Source: Solirubrobacterales bacterium
GTDB lineage: Bacteria > Actinomycetota > Thermoleophilia > Solirubrobacterales > Solirubrobacteraceae
Reading direction: 5' to 3'
Assembly: GCA_027449125.1 (NCBI GenBank)
Contig: DAIDME010000035.1
Location: 1 to 64,000 of the forward strand
DNA length: 64,000 nucleotides
Shown: positions 8,139-16,950 of the stretch, piece after piece
Layout of the letters: each line of letters begins with the position of its first letter
How positions within the stretch are numbered: the first letter of the stretch is position 1
Program-made: the position numbers and the translations under genes
Notes under the pieces: generated by a model
Seen by the model: the letters and a program-made list of their open reading frames with translations, nothing else
What the model was told of the DNA's origin: nothing
Database searches by the model: none

Positions 8139-9074
8139 ATGACCACGCTCACGCCACGTGGGCGGACCGGCAGGAACTCGGGCGGCGCGCGCATCGGCCG
8201 CCCGAGCTTCCTCTGGTCGATGCCCGCGATCACTTTCTTCGCGCTGTTCGCGATCGTGCCGCTCGGCGTGGTCGCCTGGCTGTCCTTCAACTCCTGGGAC
8301 GCGATCGGCTCGCCGCACTGGGTCGGCACGGCGAACTGGTCGGCGATGTTCTCCGACCCCGTCTTCCTGAAGAGCTTTCGCATCACGGCGCTGCTGACGG
8401 CGCTGGGGATCGTCACCCAGACGCCCGTGAGCCTGTTGATCGGCGTCTGGGCGGCGGGCCCGCAGCGCAACCGCGCGGTCCTCTCGGCGCTCTATTTCAT
8501 TCCGCTGCTGATGTCTTCGCTGGCCATCTCCGTGGTCTGGGTGTCGCTGCTGAATCCCTACTTCGGGCTTCCGCACGAGTTGCACGCGGTATTCGGTGCC
8601 GGCCTCTTCAACGACGGATTCCTGTTCTCGAGCCCGACAACGGCGATCGGCGTGCTCACCTTCGTCGGCATGTGGCAGTGGACCCCGTTCCACACGCTCA
8701 TCTACCAGGGCGGCGCCCGAGCGATCCCCGACGTCCTCTACCAGGCGGCCGCGATCGACGGCGCCGGCCGCGTGCGCCAGTTCTTCCACATCACGCTTCC
8801 GCAACTGCGCAACACGATGATGACCTCGGTGGTCCTGATGCTGGTCGGCGGCCTGACGACCTTCGACACGATCCTCGTGCTCACTCAGGGCCAGCCCGGA
8901 ACATCCACCACCTCAGCCGCGTATTACATGTACACCAAGGCATTCCAGAGCTTCCAGTTCGGCAACGCCAGCGTGATCGCGGTGGTGCTCGCCGTATTCA
9001 CGACGCTGCTTTCCTTGATCGTCGTGCGCGTCTCCGGCTGGGACCGGATGCGCAGCACGCAGGAGGGGATCTAG
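8139..9074 (+). CDS. Sugar ABC transporter permease (MalF/UgpA type)
   Basis: Integral membrane subunit with about six transmembrane helices; the first runs near MPAITFFALFAIVPLGVVAW. The cytoplasmic EAA loop YQAAAIDGAGRVRQFFHITL, which docks on the ATPase, lies about 100 residues from the C terminus. It pairs with the permease at 9075. The ATG at 8139 is preferred; a TTG at 8124 in the same frame would add five residues. Neither has a strong Shine-Dalgarno, which suggests coupling to the upstream gene. Confidence 0.92.
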   Translation: MTTLTPRGRTGRNSGGARIGRPSFLWSMPAITFFALFAIVPLGVVAWLSFNSWDAIGSPHWVGTANWSAMFSDPVFLKSFRITALLTALGIVTQTPVSLLIGVWAAGPQRNRAVLSALYFIPLLMSSLAISVVWVSLLNPYFGLPHELHAVFGAGLFNDGFLFSSPTTAIGVLTFVGMWQWTPFHTLIYQGGARAIPDVLYQAAAIDGAGRVRQFFHITLPQLRNTMMTSVVLMLVGGLTTFDTILVLTQGQPGTSTTSAAYYMYTKAFQSFQFGNASVIAVVLAVFTTLLSLIVVRVSGWDRMRSTQEGI

Positions 9075-9986
9075 GTGGCTGTCGTGACCAGCGCCGGCGG
9101 CCCCGACGAGGTTGGCGGCGCACTCATCTCCGCGCCGCAACCGGGCGGGCATCGGCGCCGGCCTCACACCGTGGCCAGGCCGAACTACCTGGCGGGGGCC
9201 TTCGCCCTGATCTGGCTGGCGATCGTGTTGGCTCCGGTCTACGTGCTCGTCAAGGGGTCGCTTCAGAACCAGGCGCAGTACACCGCGTCGGGGCCGCTGT
9301 CGGTCCCCGGTCGGCTGACCACGGCCAACTTCGCGCTCGTCTTCCAGCAGGGCTTCCTGCACTTCTTCCTCAACACGGCGATCATCACGGTCGCCGTGGT
9401 GGCGATCGTCGTGGCGCTGGTGCCGCCGCTCGCCTTCGCGATCGTGCGCAACCGCAGCGCGCTCGTGACCGTCGCCTTCAGGGTGATCCTGCTCGGCCTC
9501 GCGGTGCCGATCGTCGCGGTGATCGTCCCGATCTTCTACCTGATCTCCAAGGCCGGCTTCTACGACACGCTGCCCGCGGTGATCCTGCCGACCGCAGCCT
9601 TCAGCATCCCGCTCTCGACCGTCGTGATGACCGGCAGCATGCGCGACATCACCACCGACATGTACGAGGCGATGGCGATCGACGGCGCCTCTAGCTGGCG
9701 CATCTTCCGCAGCCTCGTGCTGCCGCTCTCACGTGGCGGGCTGGCGACCGTGATCATCTTCTCGGCGCTGAATGCCTGGAACGGCTTTCTGTTCCCGTTG
9801 ATCCTGACCCAGTCGGCCGGCGTGCGCGTCTTCACCCTGGGGCTCTACGACTTCACCACCGCCAACGCCGTGGACGCGCCGGCGGTGTGCGCCGCGGTCG
9901 TGCTCTCCGTGGTGCCGATCCTCGTCGTCTACCTGCTCGCTCGCCGCGCCCTGATCCGCGGGCTGATGGGCGTCGGAGGCAAGTGA
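9075..9986 (+). CDS. Sugar ABC transporter permease (MalG/UgpE type)
   Basis: Second membrane subunit, 303 aa, with six predicted helices and the EAA loop YEAMAIDGASSWRIFRSLVL about 80 residues from the end. The GTG at 9075 directly follows the stop of the first permease and uses the GGAGGGG at the end of that gene as ribosome-binding site. The residues before the first helix (about 40) are polar and probably cytoplasmic. The stop codon overlaps the ATG of the glucosidase gene (TGATG), so translation is coupled. Confidence 0.92.
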   Translation: MAVVTSAGGPDEVGGALISAPQPGGHRRRPHTVARPNYLAGAFALIWLAIVLAPVYVLVKGSLQNQAQYTASGPLSVPGRLTTANFALVFQQGFLHFFLNTAIITVAVVAIVVALVPPLAFAIVRNRSALVTVAFRVILLGLAVPIVAVIVPIFYLISKAGFYDTLPAVILPTAAFSIPLSTVVMTGSMRDITTDMYEAMAIDGASSWRIFRSLVLPLSRGGLATVIIFSALNAWNGFLFPLILTQSAGVRVFTLGLYDFTTANAVDAPAVCAAVVLSVVPILVVYLLARRALIRGLMGVGGK

Positions 9987-12370
9987 TGTCAGCCGGTTTC
10001 AAGGCGCGCGAAGCGCTCGAGCCGTGGCAGGACACGAGGCTTGCGCCGGCCGACCGCGTGCAGGCGCTGGTCGACGCCATGACGCCACGCGAGAAGCTCG
10101 CCCAGCTATACGGCATCTGGGTCGGCGCCTCGCCGGTGGGAGGCGACGTGGCCCCTTTTCAGCACGAGCTGACAGACGGCGTCGACTTTGACGCGGCGAT
10201 CCGCTACGGGCTCGGTCAGCTCACCCGTCCGTTCGGCTCGGCGCCCGTGGACCCGGCGGTCGGCGCCCTTTCGCTGGCGCGGACTCAGCGTCGCATAGTG
10301 GCCTCCGGCCGCCACGGCGTTCCGGCGCTCGCGCACGAGGAGTGCCTGGCGGGATTCACGGCCTGGGGCGCCACCGCCTACCCGGTGCCGCTCGCCTGGG
10401 GCGCCACCTTCAACCCGGGGCTGATCGAAGAGATGGCGGGACGGATCGGGGCCAGCATGCGCGCCGTCGGCATCCATCAGGGGCTCGCGCCGGTGCTGGA
10501 TGTCACCCGCGACCCACGCTGGGGCAGGACCGAGGAGACGATCGGCGAGGACCCCTACCTGGTGGTAACGATCGCCACCGCCTACGTGCGCGGGCTCGAG
10601 GGTGCCGGCGTGATCGCCACGCTCAAGCACTTCATCGGCTACTCGGCCTCGCGCGCCGCCCGCAACCTGGCGCCGGTGTCGATGGGGCCGCGGGAGTTCG
10701 CGGACGTGATGGCGTTGCCGTTTGAGATGGCGGTTCGCGAATCCGGTGTGCGCAGCGTGATGAGCGCCTACACGGACGTTGATGGCGTCCCCGCCGCCGC
10801 CAACCAGGCGTTGCTCACGGGCCTGCTGCGCGACACCTGGGGCTTCACGGGAACGGTGGTCGCCGACTACTTCGGCGTCACCTTCCTGCGCACGCTGCAC
10901 GCGCTCGCCGCGACCGACGGGGAGGCGGCGGTGCAGGCCCTCAGCGCCGGGCTCGACGTGGAGCTGCCGACCGTCAACGCCTACGGCGAGGCGCTGCTCG
11001 AGGAGCTCGAGTCCTGTCGCATCGACGAAGCCGTGGTCGATACGGCGCTGCGGCGGGTGCTCGCGCAGAAGCTCGAGCTCGGGCTGCTGGACCCCGACTG
11101 GGATCCGCTCCCGGAGGGCTTCACCGAGGCCGATCTGGATGCGGTTGAAGCCGCTCGCGGGCGGATCACGCTCGACACCGACGCCGACCGCGCGCTCGCG
11201 CGGCTTGTCGCCGAGCAGTCGCTGGTGCTGCTGCACAACGACGGCACGCTGCCGCTCACGGCCGCAGAGGGCGCTCGGATCCTGCTCGTCGGCCCGGCCG
11301 CGGAGGACTCGAGCACGATGCTCGGCTGCTACTCGTTCCCGGGGCACGTCGGCGCGCTGCACCCGGACGTGCCGCTCGGCATCGCGATCCCGACGCTGCT
11401 CGCCGCGATCCGCCAAGAGTTCCCGCAAGCCGAGGTCACGCACCTGCAGGGCGTCAGCATCGACGGCGGGGAAGACAGCGGGATCGCCTCCGCGGCGGCG
11501 GCCGCACGCGGTACCGACCTCGTGATCGCGGCGCTCGGCGACCGCGCCGGCCTGTTCGGCCGGGGCACCTCGGGCGAGGGCTGTGACGTCGGCTCGATGC
11601 GCCTGCCCGGCCGCCAGCAGGAGCTGCTCGAGGCGCTGCTCGACAGCGGCACGCCCGTCGTCACGGTGCTCGTCGAGGGGCGGCCCTACGCGCTTGGCAG
11701 CGCTCCGCTCCGGGCCGCCGCGATCCTCGCCGGCTTCTTTCCCGGCGAGGAGGGCGCGAGCGCCATCGCGGGCGTGCTGAGCGGCCGTGTCGAGCCGACC
11801 GGGCGTCTGCCGGTCAGCGTGCCCGCCACGCCCGACGGGCAGCCCTACACCTACCTGGGCGCCGCGCTCGCGCAGCGCAGCGGCACCTCCAGCCTCGACC
11901 CGACCCCGCGCTATCCCTTCGGCCACGGGCTCTCCTACGCCGAGTACGAGTGGGCGGAGCTGAGCGTGCCGGTCGCCAGCGCGCCGACCGACGGGTCGCT
12001 GGCTCTGTCGCTGACGGTCCGAAACACCGGCCAGCGGGCCGGTGTTGAGGTGATTCAGCTGTACCTGCACGACCCTGTCGCGTCGGTGGTGCGGCCCGTG
12101 AACAGGCTGATCGGCTACGCCCGCGTCCCGCTGGACGCGGGCGAGAGCGTGCGCGTCCACTTCGCCGTCCCGGCCGATGTGACCGCGTTCACCGGCGTCG
12201 ATGGCCGTAAGGTGGTGGAGCCGGGCGCGCTGGAGCTGCGGCTGGGTGCCTCCAGCACCGATATCCGGCTGGCTGCCGCGGTGCGGCTGACCGGGGAGCG
12301 CAGATTCGTGGACCACACGCGCACGCTGCACTGCGGCGTTGAGGAGGAGAGGACTGTATGGCGACGGTAG
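9986..12370 (+). CDS. Glycoside hydrolase family 3 beta-glucosidase
   Basis: GH3 exo-glycosidase of 794 aa without a signal peptide, so it acts in the cytosol on the imported glucoside. The N-terminal barrel carries ATLKHFIGYS and the nucleophile Asp294 in TVVADYFGVTF. The alpha/beta sandwich follows from about residue 410 (EQSLVLLHNDGTLPL), and a fibronectin-III-like domain with FGHGLSYAEYEW closes the protein. The start at 9986 overlaps the permease stop; a longer frame from 9887 lies inside the permease gene. Family members cleave beta-glucosides, beta-xylosides or related bonds, so the substrate stays open. Confidence 0.93.
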   Translation: MSAGFKAREALEPWQDTRLAPADRVQALVDAMTPREKLAQLYGIWVGASPVGGDVAPFQHELTDGVDFDAAIRYGLGQLTRPFGSAPVDPAVGALSLARTQRRIVASGRHGVPALAHEECLAGFTAWGATAYPVPLAWGATFNPGLIEEMAGRIGASMRAVGIHQGLAPVLDVTRDPRWGRTEETIGEDPYLVVTIATAYVRGLEGAGVIATLKHFIGYSASRAARNLAPVSMGPREFADVMALPFEMAVRESGVRSVMSAYTDVDGVPAAANQALLTGLLRDTWGFTGTVVADYFGVTFLRTLHALAATDGEAAVQALSAGLDVELPTVNAYGEALLEELESCRIDEAVVDTALRRVLAQKLELGLLDPDWDPLPEGFTEADLDAVEAARGRITLDTDADRALARLVAEQSLVLLHNDGTLPLTAAEGARILLVGPAAEDSSTMLGCYSFPGHVGALHPDVPLGIAIPTLLAAIRQEFPQAEVTHLQGVSIDGGEDSGIASAAAAARGTDLVIAALGDRAGLFGRGTSGEGCDVGSMRLPGRQQELLEALLDSGTPVVTVLVEGRPYALGSAPLRAAAILAGFFPGEEGASAIAGVLSGRVEPTGRLPVSVPATPDGQPYTYLGAALAQRSGTSSLDPTPRYPFGHGLSYAEYEWAELSVPVASAPTDGSLALSLTVRNTGQRAGVEVIQLYLHDPVASVVRPVNRLIGYARVPLDAGESVRVHFAVPADVTAFTGVDGRKVVEPGALELRLGASSTDIRLAAAVRLTGERRFVDHTRTLHCGVEEERTVWRR

Positions 12371-13479
12371 TTTTCGACCACGCGACGCGCGTCTACCCGG
12401 GGGCGGCCGAACCGGCCGTGAGCGAGCTCGACCTGCGGATCTCAGACGGCGAGTTCCTGGTGCTCGTGGGGCCCTCCGGGTGCGGCAAGTCCACCTCGCT
12501 GAGGATGCTCGCCGGGCTCGAGGATGTGAGTTCGGGGCGGATCGCGATCGGCGAGCGCGATGTCACCTACATGGCCCCGAAGGATCGTGATATCGCCATG
12601 GTGTTTCAGAACTACGCGCTCTACCCGCACATGTCGGTTGCCGAGAACATGGGGTTCGCGCTGAGGATCGCGGGGGTCGGCAAGCAGGAGCGCGCAGCCC
12701 GCGTGGCCGAGGCGGCCAGGCTGCTGGACCTGGAGCCGCTGCTGGATCGCAAGCCCAAGGCGCTGTCGGGCGGTCAGCGTCAGCGCGTGGCGATGGGCCG
12801 CGCGATCGTGCGCAACCCACAGGTGTTCCTGATGGATGAGCCGCTCTCGAACCTGGACGCCAAGCTCAGGGTGCAGACCCGCTCGCAGATCAGCTCGCTG
12901 ACGCGGCGGCTGGGTGTGACGACCGTCTATGTCACCCACGACCAGGTGGAAGCTTTGACGATGGGTGACCGGATCGCCGTCATGCGCGCCGGTGTCCTGC
13001 AGCAGCTCGGCACCCCGCGCGAGCTCTACAACGCCCCACGCAACGTCTTCGTGGCCGGATTCATCGGCAGCCCCGCGATGAACGTCTTCCCGGCCCGGGT
13101 TGTGGAGGGCGGCGTCCAGATCGGCACGACCGTGGTGGCAGTGGAGCGTTCCGCGCTGGCCGACGCCGGGGCCGAAGTGACGGTCGGCGTCCGGCCGGAG
13201 GACCTCGTGGCCGGTGGTGATGGCCTCACCGTGACGGTCGACCTGGTGGAGGAGCTCGGCGCCGACGGCTACCTGTACGCGCACGGCGATATGGAAGGGC
13301 GCCGCCTGGATCTCGTCGCTCGCGTCGCGGGTGGCGAGTACCCGCAGCTGGGAGAGCTGGTCACGCTGGCCGCCAGACCGGGCCGGCTGCACGTCTTCCA
13401 TGCGCAGACGGGCGAGCGGCTGAGTGGCCCGGTGGGCCCGTCAGCCGCCTCCCGCCAGGCCGCGGTTGCGGCCGGCTGA
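12358..13479 (+). CDS. Carbohydrate ABC transporter ATPase (MsmK/UgpC/MalK family)
   Basis: ATPase subunit energising the permeases upstream. Walker A GPSGCGKST at residues 38-46, signature LSGGQ at 136-140, Walker B VFLMDEP ending at 162, and the H-loop VTHDQ are all intact. The C-terminal TOBE/OB region (from about 240) is the regulatory domain typical of CUT1 sugar ATPases. The gene overlaps the glucosidase gene by 13 bases. Many actinobacteria share one MsmK among several importers; here it is encoded inside the operon, making the module self-contained. Confidence 0.93.
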   Translation: MATVVFDHATRVYPGAAEPAVSELDLRISDGEFLVLVGPSGCGKSTSLRMLAGLEDVSSGRIAIGERDVTYMAPKDRDIAMVFQNYALYPHMSVAENMGFALRIAGVGKQERAARVAEAARLLDLEPLLDRKPKALSGGQRQRVAMGRAIVRNPQVFLMDEPLSNLDAKLRVQTRSQISSLTRRLGVTTVYVTHDQVEALTMGDRIAVMRAGVLQQLGTPRELYNAPRNVFVAGFIGSPAMNVFPARVVEGGVQIGTTVVAVERSALADAGAEVTVGVRPEDLVAGGDGLTVTVDLVEELGADGYLYAHGDMEGRRLDLVARVAGGEYPQLGELVTLAARPGRLHVFHAQTGERLSGPVGPSAASRQAAVAAG

Positions 13480-13507
13480 GCTTATTGCCCGGGCGGTGGC
13501 GCCTCGG

Positions 13508-14119
13508 TCAGCTCTGGGTCAGCAGGCGCGCCACGTCGAGCGCCGTGTGCTGTGCCTTGAGGTGCTCGCGTGGTTGCAGCCAGGCTTCGGGATCCGCGCA
13601 GCCGCCGTCGCTGGTGTAGACGTGCTGGTAGTCGAGCCTGCGCAGCCGCTCGAGGACCGCGTCGTCGTAGGCGCCGTAGGCGATCGCAAGCGTCTGTACC
13701 GCCGCTCCCGTGAGGTCCTCGAGCAGCCTGCGGCCCTGCGTGACCTCGTGCTCGAACTTCGCGGGATCGAGCCTCGTGAGGTCCAGGTGGGACAGGCCGT
13801 GGTTACCGATCGGCATGCCGGCACCGGCCAGCTCGCGCAGGTCGTGGCGGTCGATGAACCCGGGACTGCCGAGCCGGCCGACGTTGACGAAGAAGGTCGC
13901 CGTCAGGTTGCGCTCACGCAGCGCCGGCATGACCACGGCGACGTCTGACCAGTTGCCGTCGTCGAAGCTCAGGCTCACGTCGCTGCGGTGCGCGCAGGCG
14001 TCGAGCGTGGCGCGCAGCAGCTCGGGGCTGACCCAGTAATCACGTTCGCCCGGCCCGAAGTCACGCCCGATCGGGTGCCCGATCCCGTGGAAGCCGAGGT
14101 TGATGATCTGCCGCTCCAT
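13508..14119 (-). CDS. Polysaccharide deacetylase (NodB-homology, carbohydrate esterase 4)
   Basis: Short CE4-type domain, 203 aa. The metal/base motif is SLSFDDGNWSD with Asp53 and Asp54, and the metal ligands are His107 and His111 in GNHGLSHLDL. ALAYGAYDDAVLERL near the C terminus matches the later NodB motifs; it is closer to the minimal NodB core than to secreted peptidoglycan deacetylases. No signal peptide is visible, so a cytosolic or sugar-nucleotide-linked substrate is possible. It faces dnaX on the other strand and is convergent with the sugar ATPase gene. Confidence 0.85.
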   Translation of the reverse strand: MERQIINLGFHGIGHPIGRDFGPGERDYWVSPELLRATLDACAHRSDVSLSFDDGNWSDVAVVMPALRERNLTATFFVNVGRLGSPGFIDRHDLRELAGAGMPIGNHGLSHLDLTRLDPAKFEHEVTQGRRLLEDLTGAAVQTLAIAYGAYDDAVLERLRRLDYQHVYTSDGGCADPEAWLQPREHLKAQHTALDVARLLTQS

Positions 14120-14229
14120 CGAGCATGGATGATCGCACTCGGCGGTTGCTCGGGCGATGCGGCTGCGTGCGGTCGCGGCGGGCGGGCGGCGTTGGCCGCG
14201 CTGGCCGCCCGGGGACGAGCGCGACCACC

Positions 14230-14235
14230 TAGACT
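14230..14235 (+). promoter_or_regulatory. -10 hexamer TAGACT for leaderless dnaX transcript
   Basis: TAGACT ends seven bases before the GTG at 14243, with no Shine-Dalgarno in between. This decides the GTG over longer in-frame starts. Confidence 0.5.
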
Positions 14236-14242
14236 CGGCCGC

Positions 14243-15910
14243 GTGTCAGCCGCACCCTCGCTCTACCGCCGTCACCGGCCACGCACCTTCGCCGAGGTGG
14301 TCGGCCAGGAGCACGTCGTGCGCACGCTCTCACACGCCGTGGAGCGCGATCAGGTCCATCACGCCTACCTGTTCGTCGGCTCCCGGGGCACCGGCAAGAC
14401 GAGCATGGCCAAGATCCTCGCCGCCTGCCTGAACTGCGACCAGGGCCCCACGGTGGCGCCGTGCGGCCGCTGCGAAGCCTGCGCGTCGATCGCGGCCGCC
14501 AGCTCGCTGGATGTCGTGGAGATGGACGCCGCGTCCAACAACTCGGTTGACGACATCCGCGACCTGCGTGACACGGTCGCCTACGCACCGGTCTCCGGCC
14601 GCTACAAGGTCTACATCCTGGACGAGGCGCACATGCTCTCCACGCAGGCGTGGAACGCGTTCCTGAAGACGCTCGAGGAGCCGCCGCCCCGCACCGTGTT
14701 CGTGCTCGCCACGACCGAGGCGCAGAAGGTGCTGCCGACCGTCGTGGACCGTTGCCACCGCTTCGACTTCGGGCGGCCGACCGCGGCGCAGGTGGCGACC
14801 GTTGTACGCCGGGTGGCGGATGCCGAGGCGATCGTGGTCGGCGAGCGAGCCGTGGGCCTGATCGCACGCCACGCGAGCGGATCCTTCCGCGACGCGCTGG
14901 GGACGCTCGAGCAGCTGGTGACCTACGCGGGCGACGCCGAGATCACCGCCGAGGACGTGCTCGCCGTGCTCGGGGTGGCCGACGCTGAGCAGCTCTTCGC
15001 GGCGGTGGACGCGATCGGCGCGCGTGACCCCGCCGCGGCGCTGCGCGCAGCGGCCGCGATGGCGGCCACTGGTCGAGACCCCGGACAGATGCTGCGCGAT
15101 CTGGAGTCACATGCGCGCGAGCTCCTGACCGCTCAGGTGCTGGGGGAGGTCGCAGCCGAGCTGCGGCTGACGCCCGAGCACGACCGGCGGCTGCTGGAGC
15201 AGGCTGGCGCGCTCGCGCCGTCAGACGCCGTGCGGCTGCTCGACCTGATCGCGGCTGCGCTGCAGGCCAGTGCCGGTGGCGCCCAGCCGCGCGTGCAGCT
15301 CGAGCTGGCGCTCGTGCGGGCGGCGGCGCCCGAGATGGACCCGTCGATGCGTGCTCTGCTCTCGCGCATCGAGGATCTGGAGCGCGGCCGGCCCGCGAGG
15401 CCGCGTGCGGATGCCGTCCAGCCGGCCGTGGCCGCCGTGCCCGAGCCGGCTGGCCCGGTCGCGGTGACCGCCTTACCGACCGTGCCCGAGCCGGCCAGCC
15501 CGGTCGCTGTGGCCGCCGCCGTCACGCTCGCCGACATGCGGCGCCTCTGGCCGGCGGTTGTCGAGCTCGTCAAGGCCGCCAACGCGATGCTGGGCGTGCT
15601 GCTTGCCTCCGCCAGCCCGGCGGCGCTGAGCGAGCGGGAGCTGGTCCTGAGCTTTCCAGCCGAGGCTGCCTTCTACAAGCGCAAGGCCGAGCAGGATGAT
15701 TACCGGCGCAGCACCGCGGAGGCGGTCCGCGACGTCACCGGGCTCACCCTGAGCCTGCGCTTCGAGCTCGCGGAGGGCCCTGCGGAAGCGCCCGCCACCG
15801 CGTCACCAGCGCCGGTACAGGCGCTCACCGGAGACGAGCTGGTAGCGCGGCTGGTCGCGGACTTCGACGCTGAGGAGATAGTTGATCACGACCAAGAGCG
15901 GGAGGACTGA
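14243..15910 (+). CDS. dnaX: DNA polymerase III subunit gamma/tau
   Basis: Clamp-loader ATPase of the replisome. Residue 1 begins just before SLYRRHRPRTFAEVVGQEHV, the conserved DnaX N terminus. Walker A is GSRGTGKT (46-53); the zinc module uses Cys65, Cys74, Cys77 and Cys80; Walker B is YILDEAHMLS. A Pro/Ala/Val-rich linker with a duplicated EPAGPVAVTA / EPASPVAVAA segment (about 400-430) separates it from a tau-like C-terminal domain. At 555 aa no frameshift site is apparent. It overlaps ybaB by one base and heads dnaX-ybaB-recR, a classic recombination/replication cluster. Confidence 0.95.
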   Translation: MSAAPSLYRRHRPRTFAEVVGQEHVVRTLSHAVERDQVHHAYLFVGSRGTGKTSMAKILAACLNCDQGPTVAPCGRCEACASIAAASSLDVVEMDAASNNSVDDIRDLRDTVAYAPVSGRYKVYILDEAHMLSTQAWNAFLKTLEEPPPRTVFVLATTEAQKVLPTVVDRCHRFDFGRPTAAQVATVVRRVADAEAIVVGERAVGLIARHASGSFRDALGTLEQLVTYAGDAEITAEDVLAVLGVADAEQLFAAVDAIGARDPAAALRAAAAMAATGRDPGQMLRDLESHARELLTAQVLGEVAAELRLTPEHDRRLLEQAGALAPSDAVRLLDLIAAALQASAGGAQPRVQLELALVRAAAPEMDPSMRALLSRIEDLERGRPARPRADAVQPAVAAVPEPAGPVAVTALPTVPEPASPVAVAAAVTLADMRRLWPAVVELVKAANAMLGVLLASASPAALSERELVLSFPAEAAFYKRKAEQDDYRRSTAEAVRDVTGLTLSLRFELAEGPAEAPATASPAPVQALTGDELVARLVADFDAEEIVDHDQERED

Positions 15911-16260
15911 TGCCCCAGCCGGGGATGCCCAACATGCAGCAGATGATGAAGCAGGTCCAGAAGATGCAGGCCGACATGGCCAAGGCTCAGGAGGAGCTCA
16001 AGTCCGAGACCGTCGAGGCGACCGCGGGCGGCGGCGCGGTGAAGGTCGAGGTCAGCGGCGAGCTGGTCTTCCGCTCGATCACGATCGCGCCGGAGGCGAT
16101 CGACCCCGACGACCCGGAGCTGCTCGCTGATCTCGTCCTGGCCGCCGTCAACCAGGGCCTTCAGGCGGCACAGGAGCTCGCCGCCCAGAAGCTCGGCGCC
16201 GCCACCGGCGGCCTGGCCGGTCCGGGCGGGCTCGGCGGTCTGGGGATCCCGGGGTTCTGA
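15910..16260 (+). CDS. YbaB/EbfC nucleoid-associated protein
   Basis: Small DNA-binding protein of the YbaB/EbfC family (116 aa), which forms tweezer-shaped dimers on DNA and is commonly placed between dnaX and recR. The Met/Gln/Lys-rich helix MQQMMKQVQKMQADMAKAQE and the central GGGAVKVEVSGELVFRSITI are diagnostic. The C terminus is Gly-rich. Start and dnaX stop overlap as TGATG, implying coupled translation. Confidence 0.94.
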   Translation: MPQPGMPNMQQMMKQVQKMQADMAKAQEELKSETVEATAGGGAVKVEVSGELVFRSITIAPEAIDPDDPELLADLVLAAVNQGLQAAQELAAQKLGAATGGLAGPGGLGGLGIPGF

Positions 16261-16293
16261 CCAAGAGCCCCCGAAACCCGGCCCGCGACCACC

Positions 16294-16899
16294 TTGAACA
16301 CCTACGCGCCCGCCCTTCAGCGGCTGATCGCAGAGCTCTCGAAGCTGCCCGGTGTCGGCGGGCGTACCGCCCAGCGGCTCGCCTTCCACCTGTTGCGCGC
16401 CAGCGAACAGGATGCCTTCGCGCTCGCCGACGCGATCCGTGAGGTCAAGGAGCGGATCGGCTTCTGCGAGGTCTGCTTCAACCTCGCGGAGGGCCCGCGC
16501 TGCCGGATCTGCGCCGACGAGCGCCGTGACGGCGATGTGATATGCGTGGTCGAGGAGCCGGTCGACGTGATCTCGATCGAGCGCACGCACGAGTTCCGTG
16601 GTCGCTACCACGTACTTGGTGGCGCGCTCTCCCCGATCGACGGGATCGATCCGGAGGACCTGCGCATCGACCAGCTCTACGCCCGTCTGCGCGGCGGCAC
16701 GGTACGCGAGGTGGTGATCGCCACCAACCCGACCACGACCGGTGAGGCGACGGCGTTGCACATCGCTGCCGGGATCCGTCAGATCGCGCCCGACACGGCC
16801 GTGACGCGCCTGGCGTCGGGTCTGCCGGTCGGCTCCGACCTCGAGTACGCCGACGAGCTCACGCTCGGGCGCGCCTTCTCCGGCCGGCGCGCGCTCTGA
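16294..16899 (+). CDS. recR: Recombination mediator protein RecR
   Basis: RecFOR-pathway protein, 201 aa, that loads RecA at gaps. The helix-hairpin-helix region (LSKLPGVGGRTAQRLAFHLL) is at residues 15-34, the zinc finger uses Cys58, Cys61, Cys70 and Cys73, and a Toprim domain follows (VCVVEEPVDVISIE to GEATALHIA). Only a TTG at 16294 gives the correct N terminus. It is followed by a perfect hairpin. Confidence 0.95.
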   Translation: MNTYAPALQRLIAELSKLPGVGGRTAQRLAFHLLRASEQDAFALADAIREVKERIGFCEVCFNLAEGPRCRICADERRDGDVICVVEEPVDVISIERTHEFRGRYHVLGGALSPIDGIDPEDLRIDQLYARLRGGTVREVVIATNPTTTGEATALHIAAGIRQIAPDTAVTRLASGLPVGSDLEYADELTLGRAFSGRRAL

Positions 16900-16906
16900 C
16901 GGCCGA

Positions 16907-16932
16907 GGTGCGCGGCCAGCGGGCCGCGCACC
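16907..16932 (+). terminator. Perfect 11-bp GC hairpin after recR
   Basis: GGTGCGCGGCC (16907-16917), loop AGCG, GGCCGCGCACC (16922-16932). It lies eight bases after the recR stop and just before the lysC -10. There is no U tract. Confidence 0.5.
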
Positions 16933-16950
16933 CCCTAAGCTCCTCAGGCG

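Noticed and set aside
10106-12331. 741-codon minus-strand open frame opposite the GH3 gene
   Set aside because: No recognisable domain; arises from GC-rich third positions of the glucosidase.
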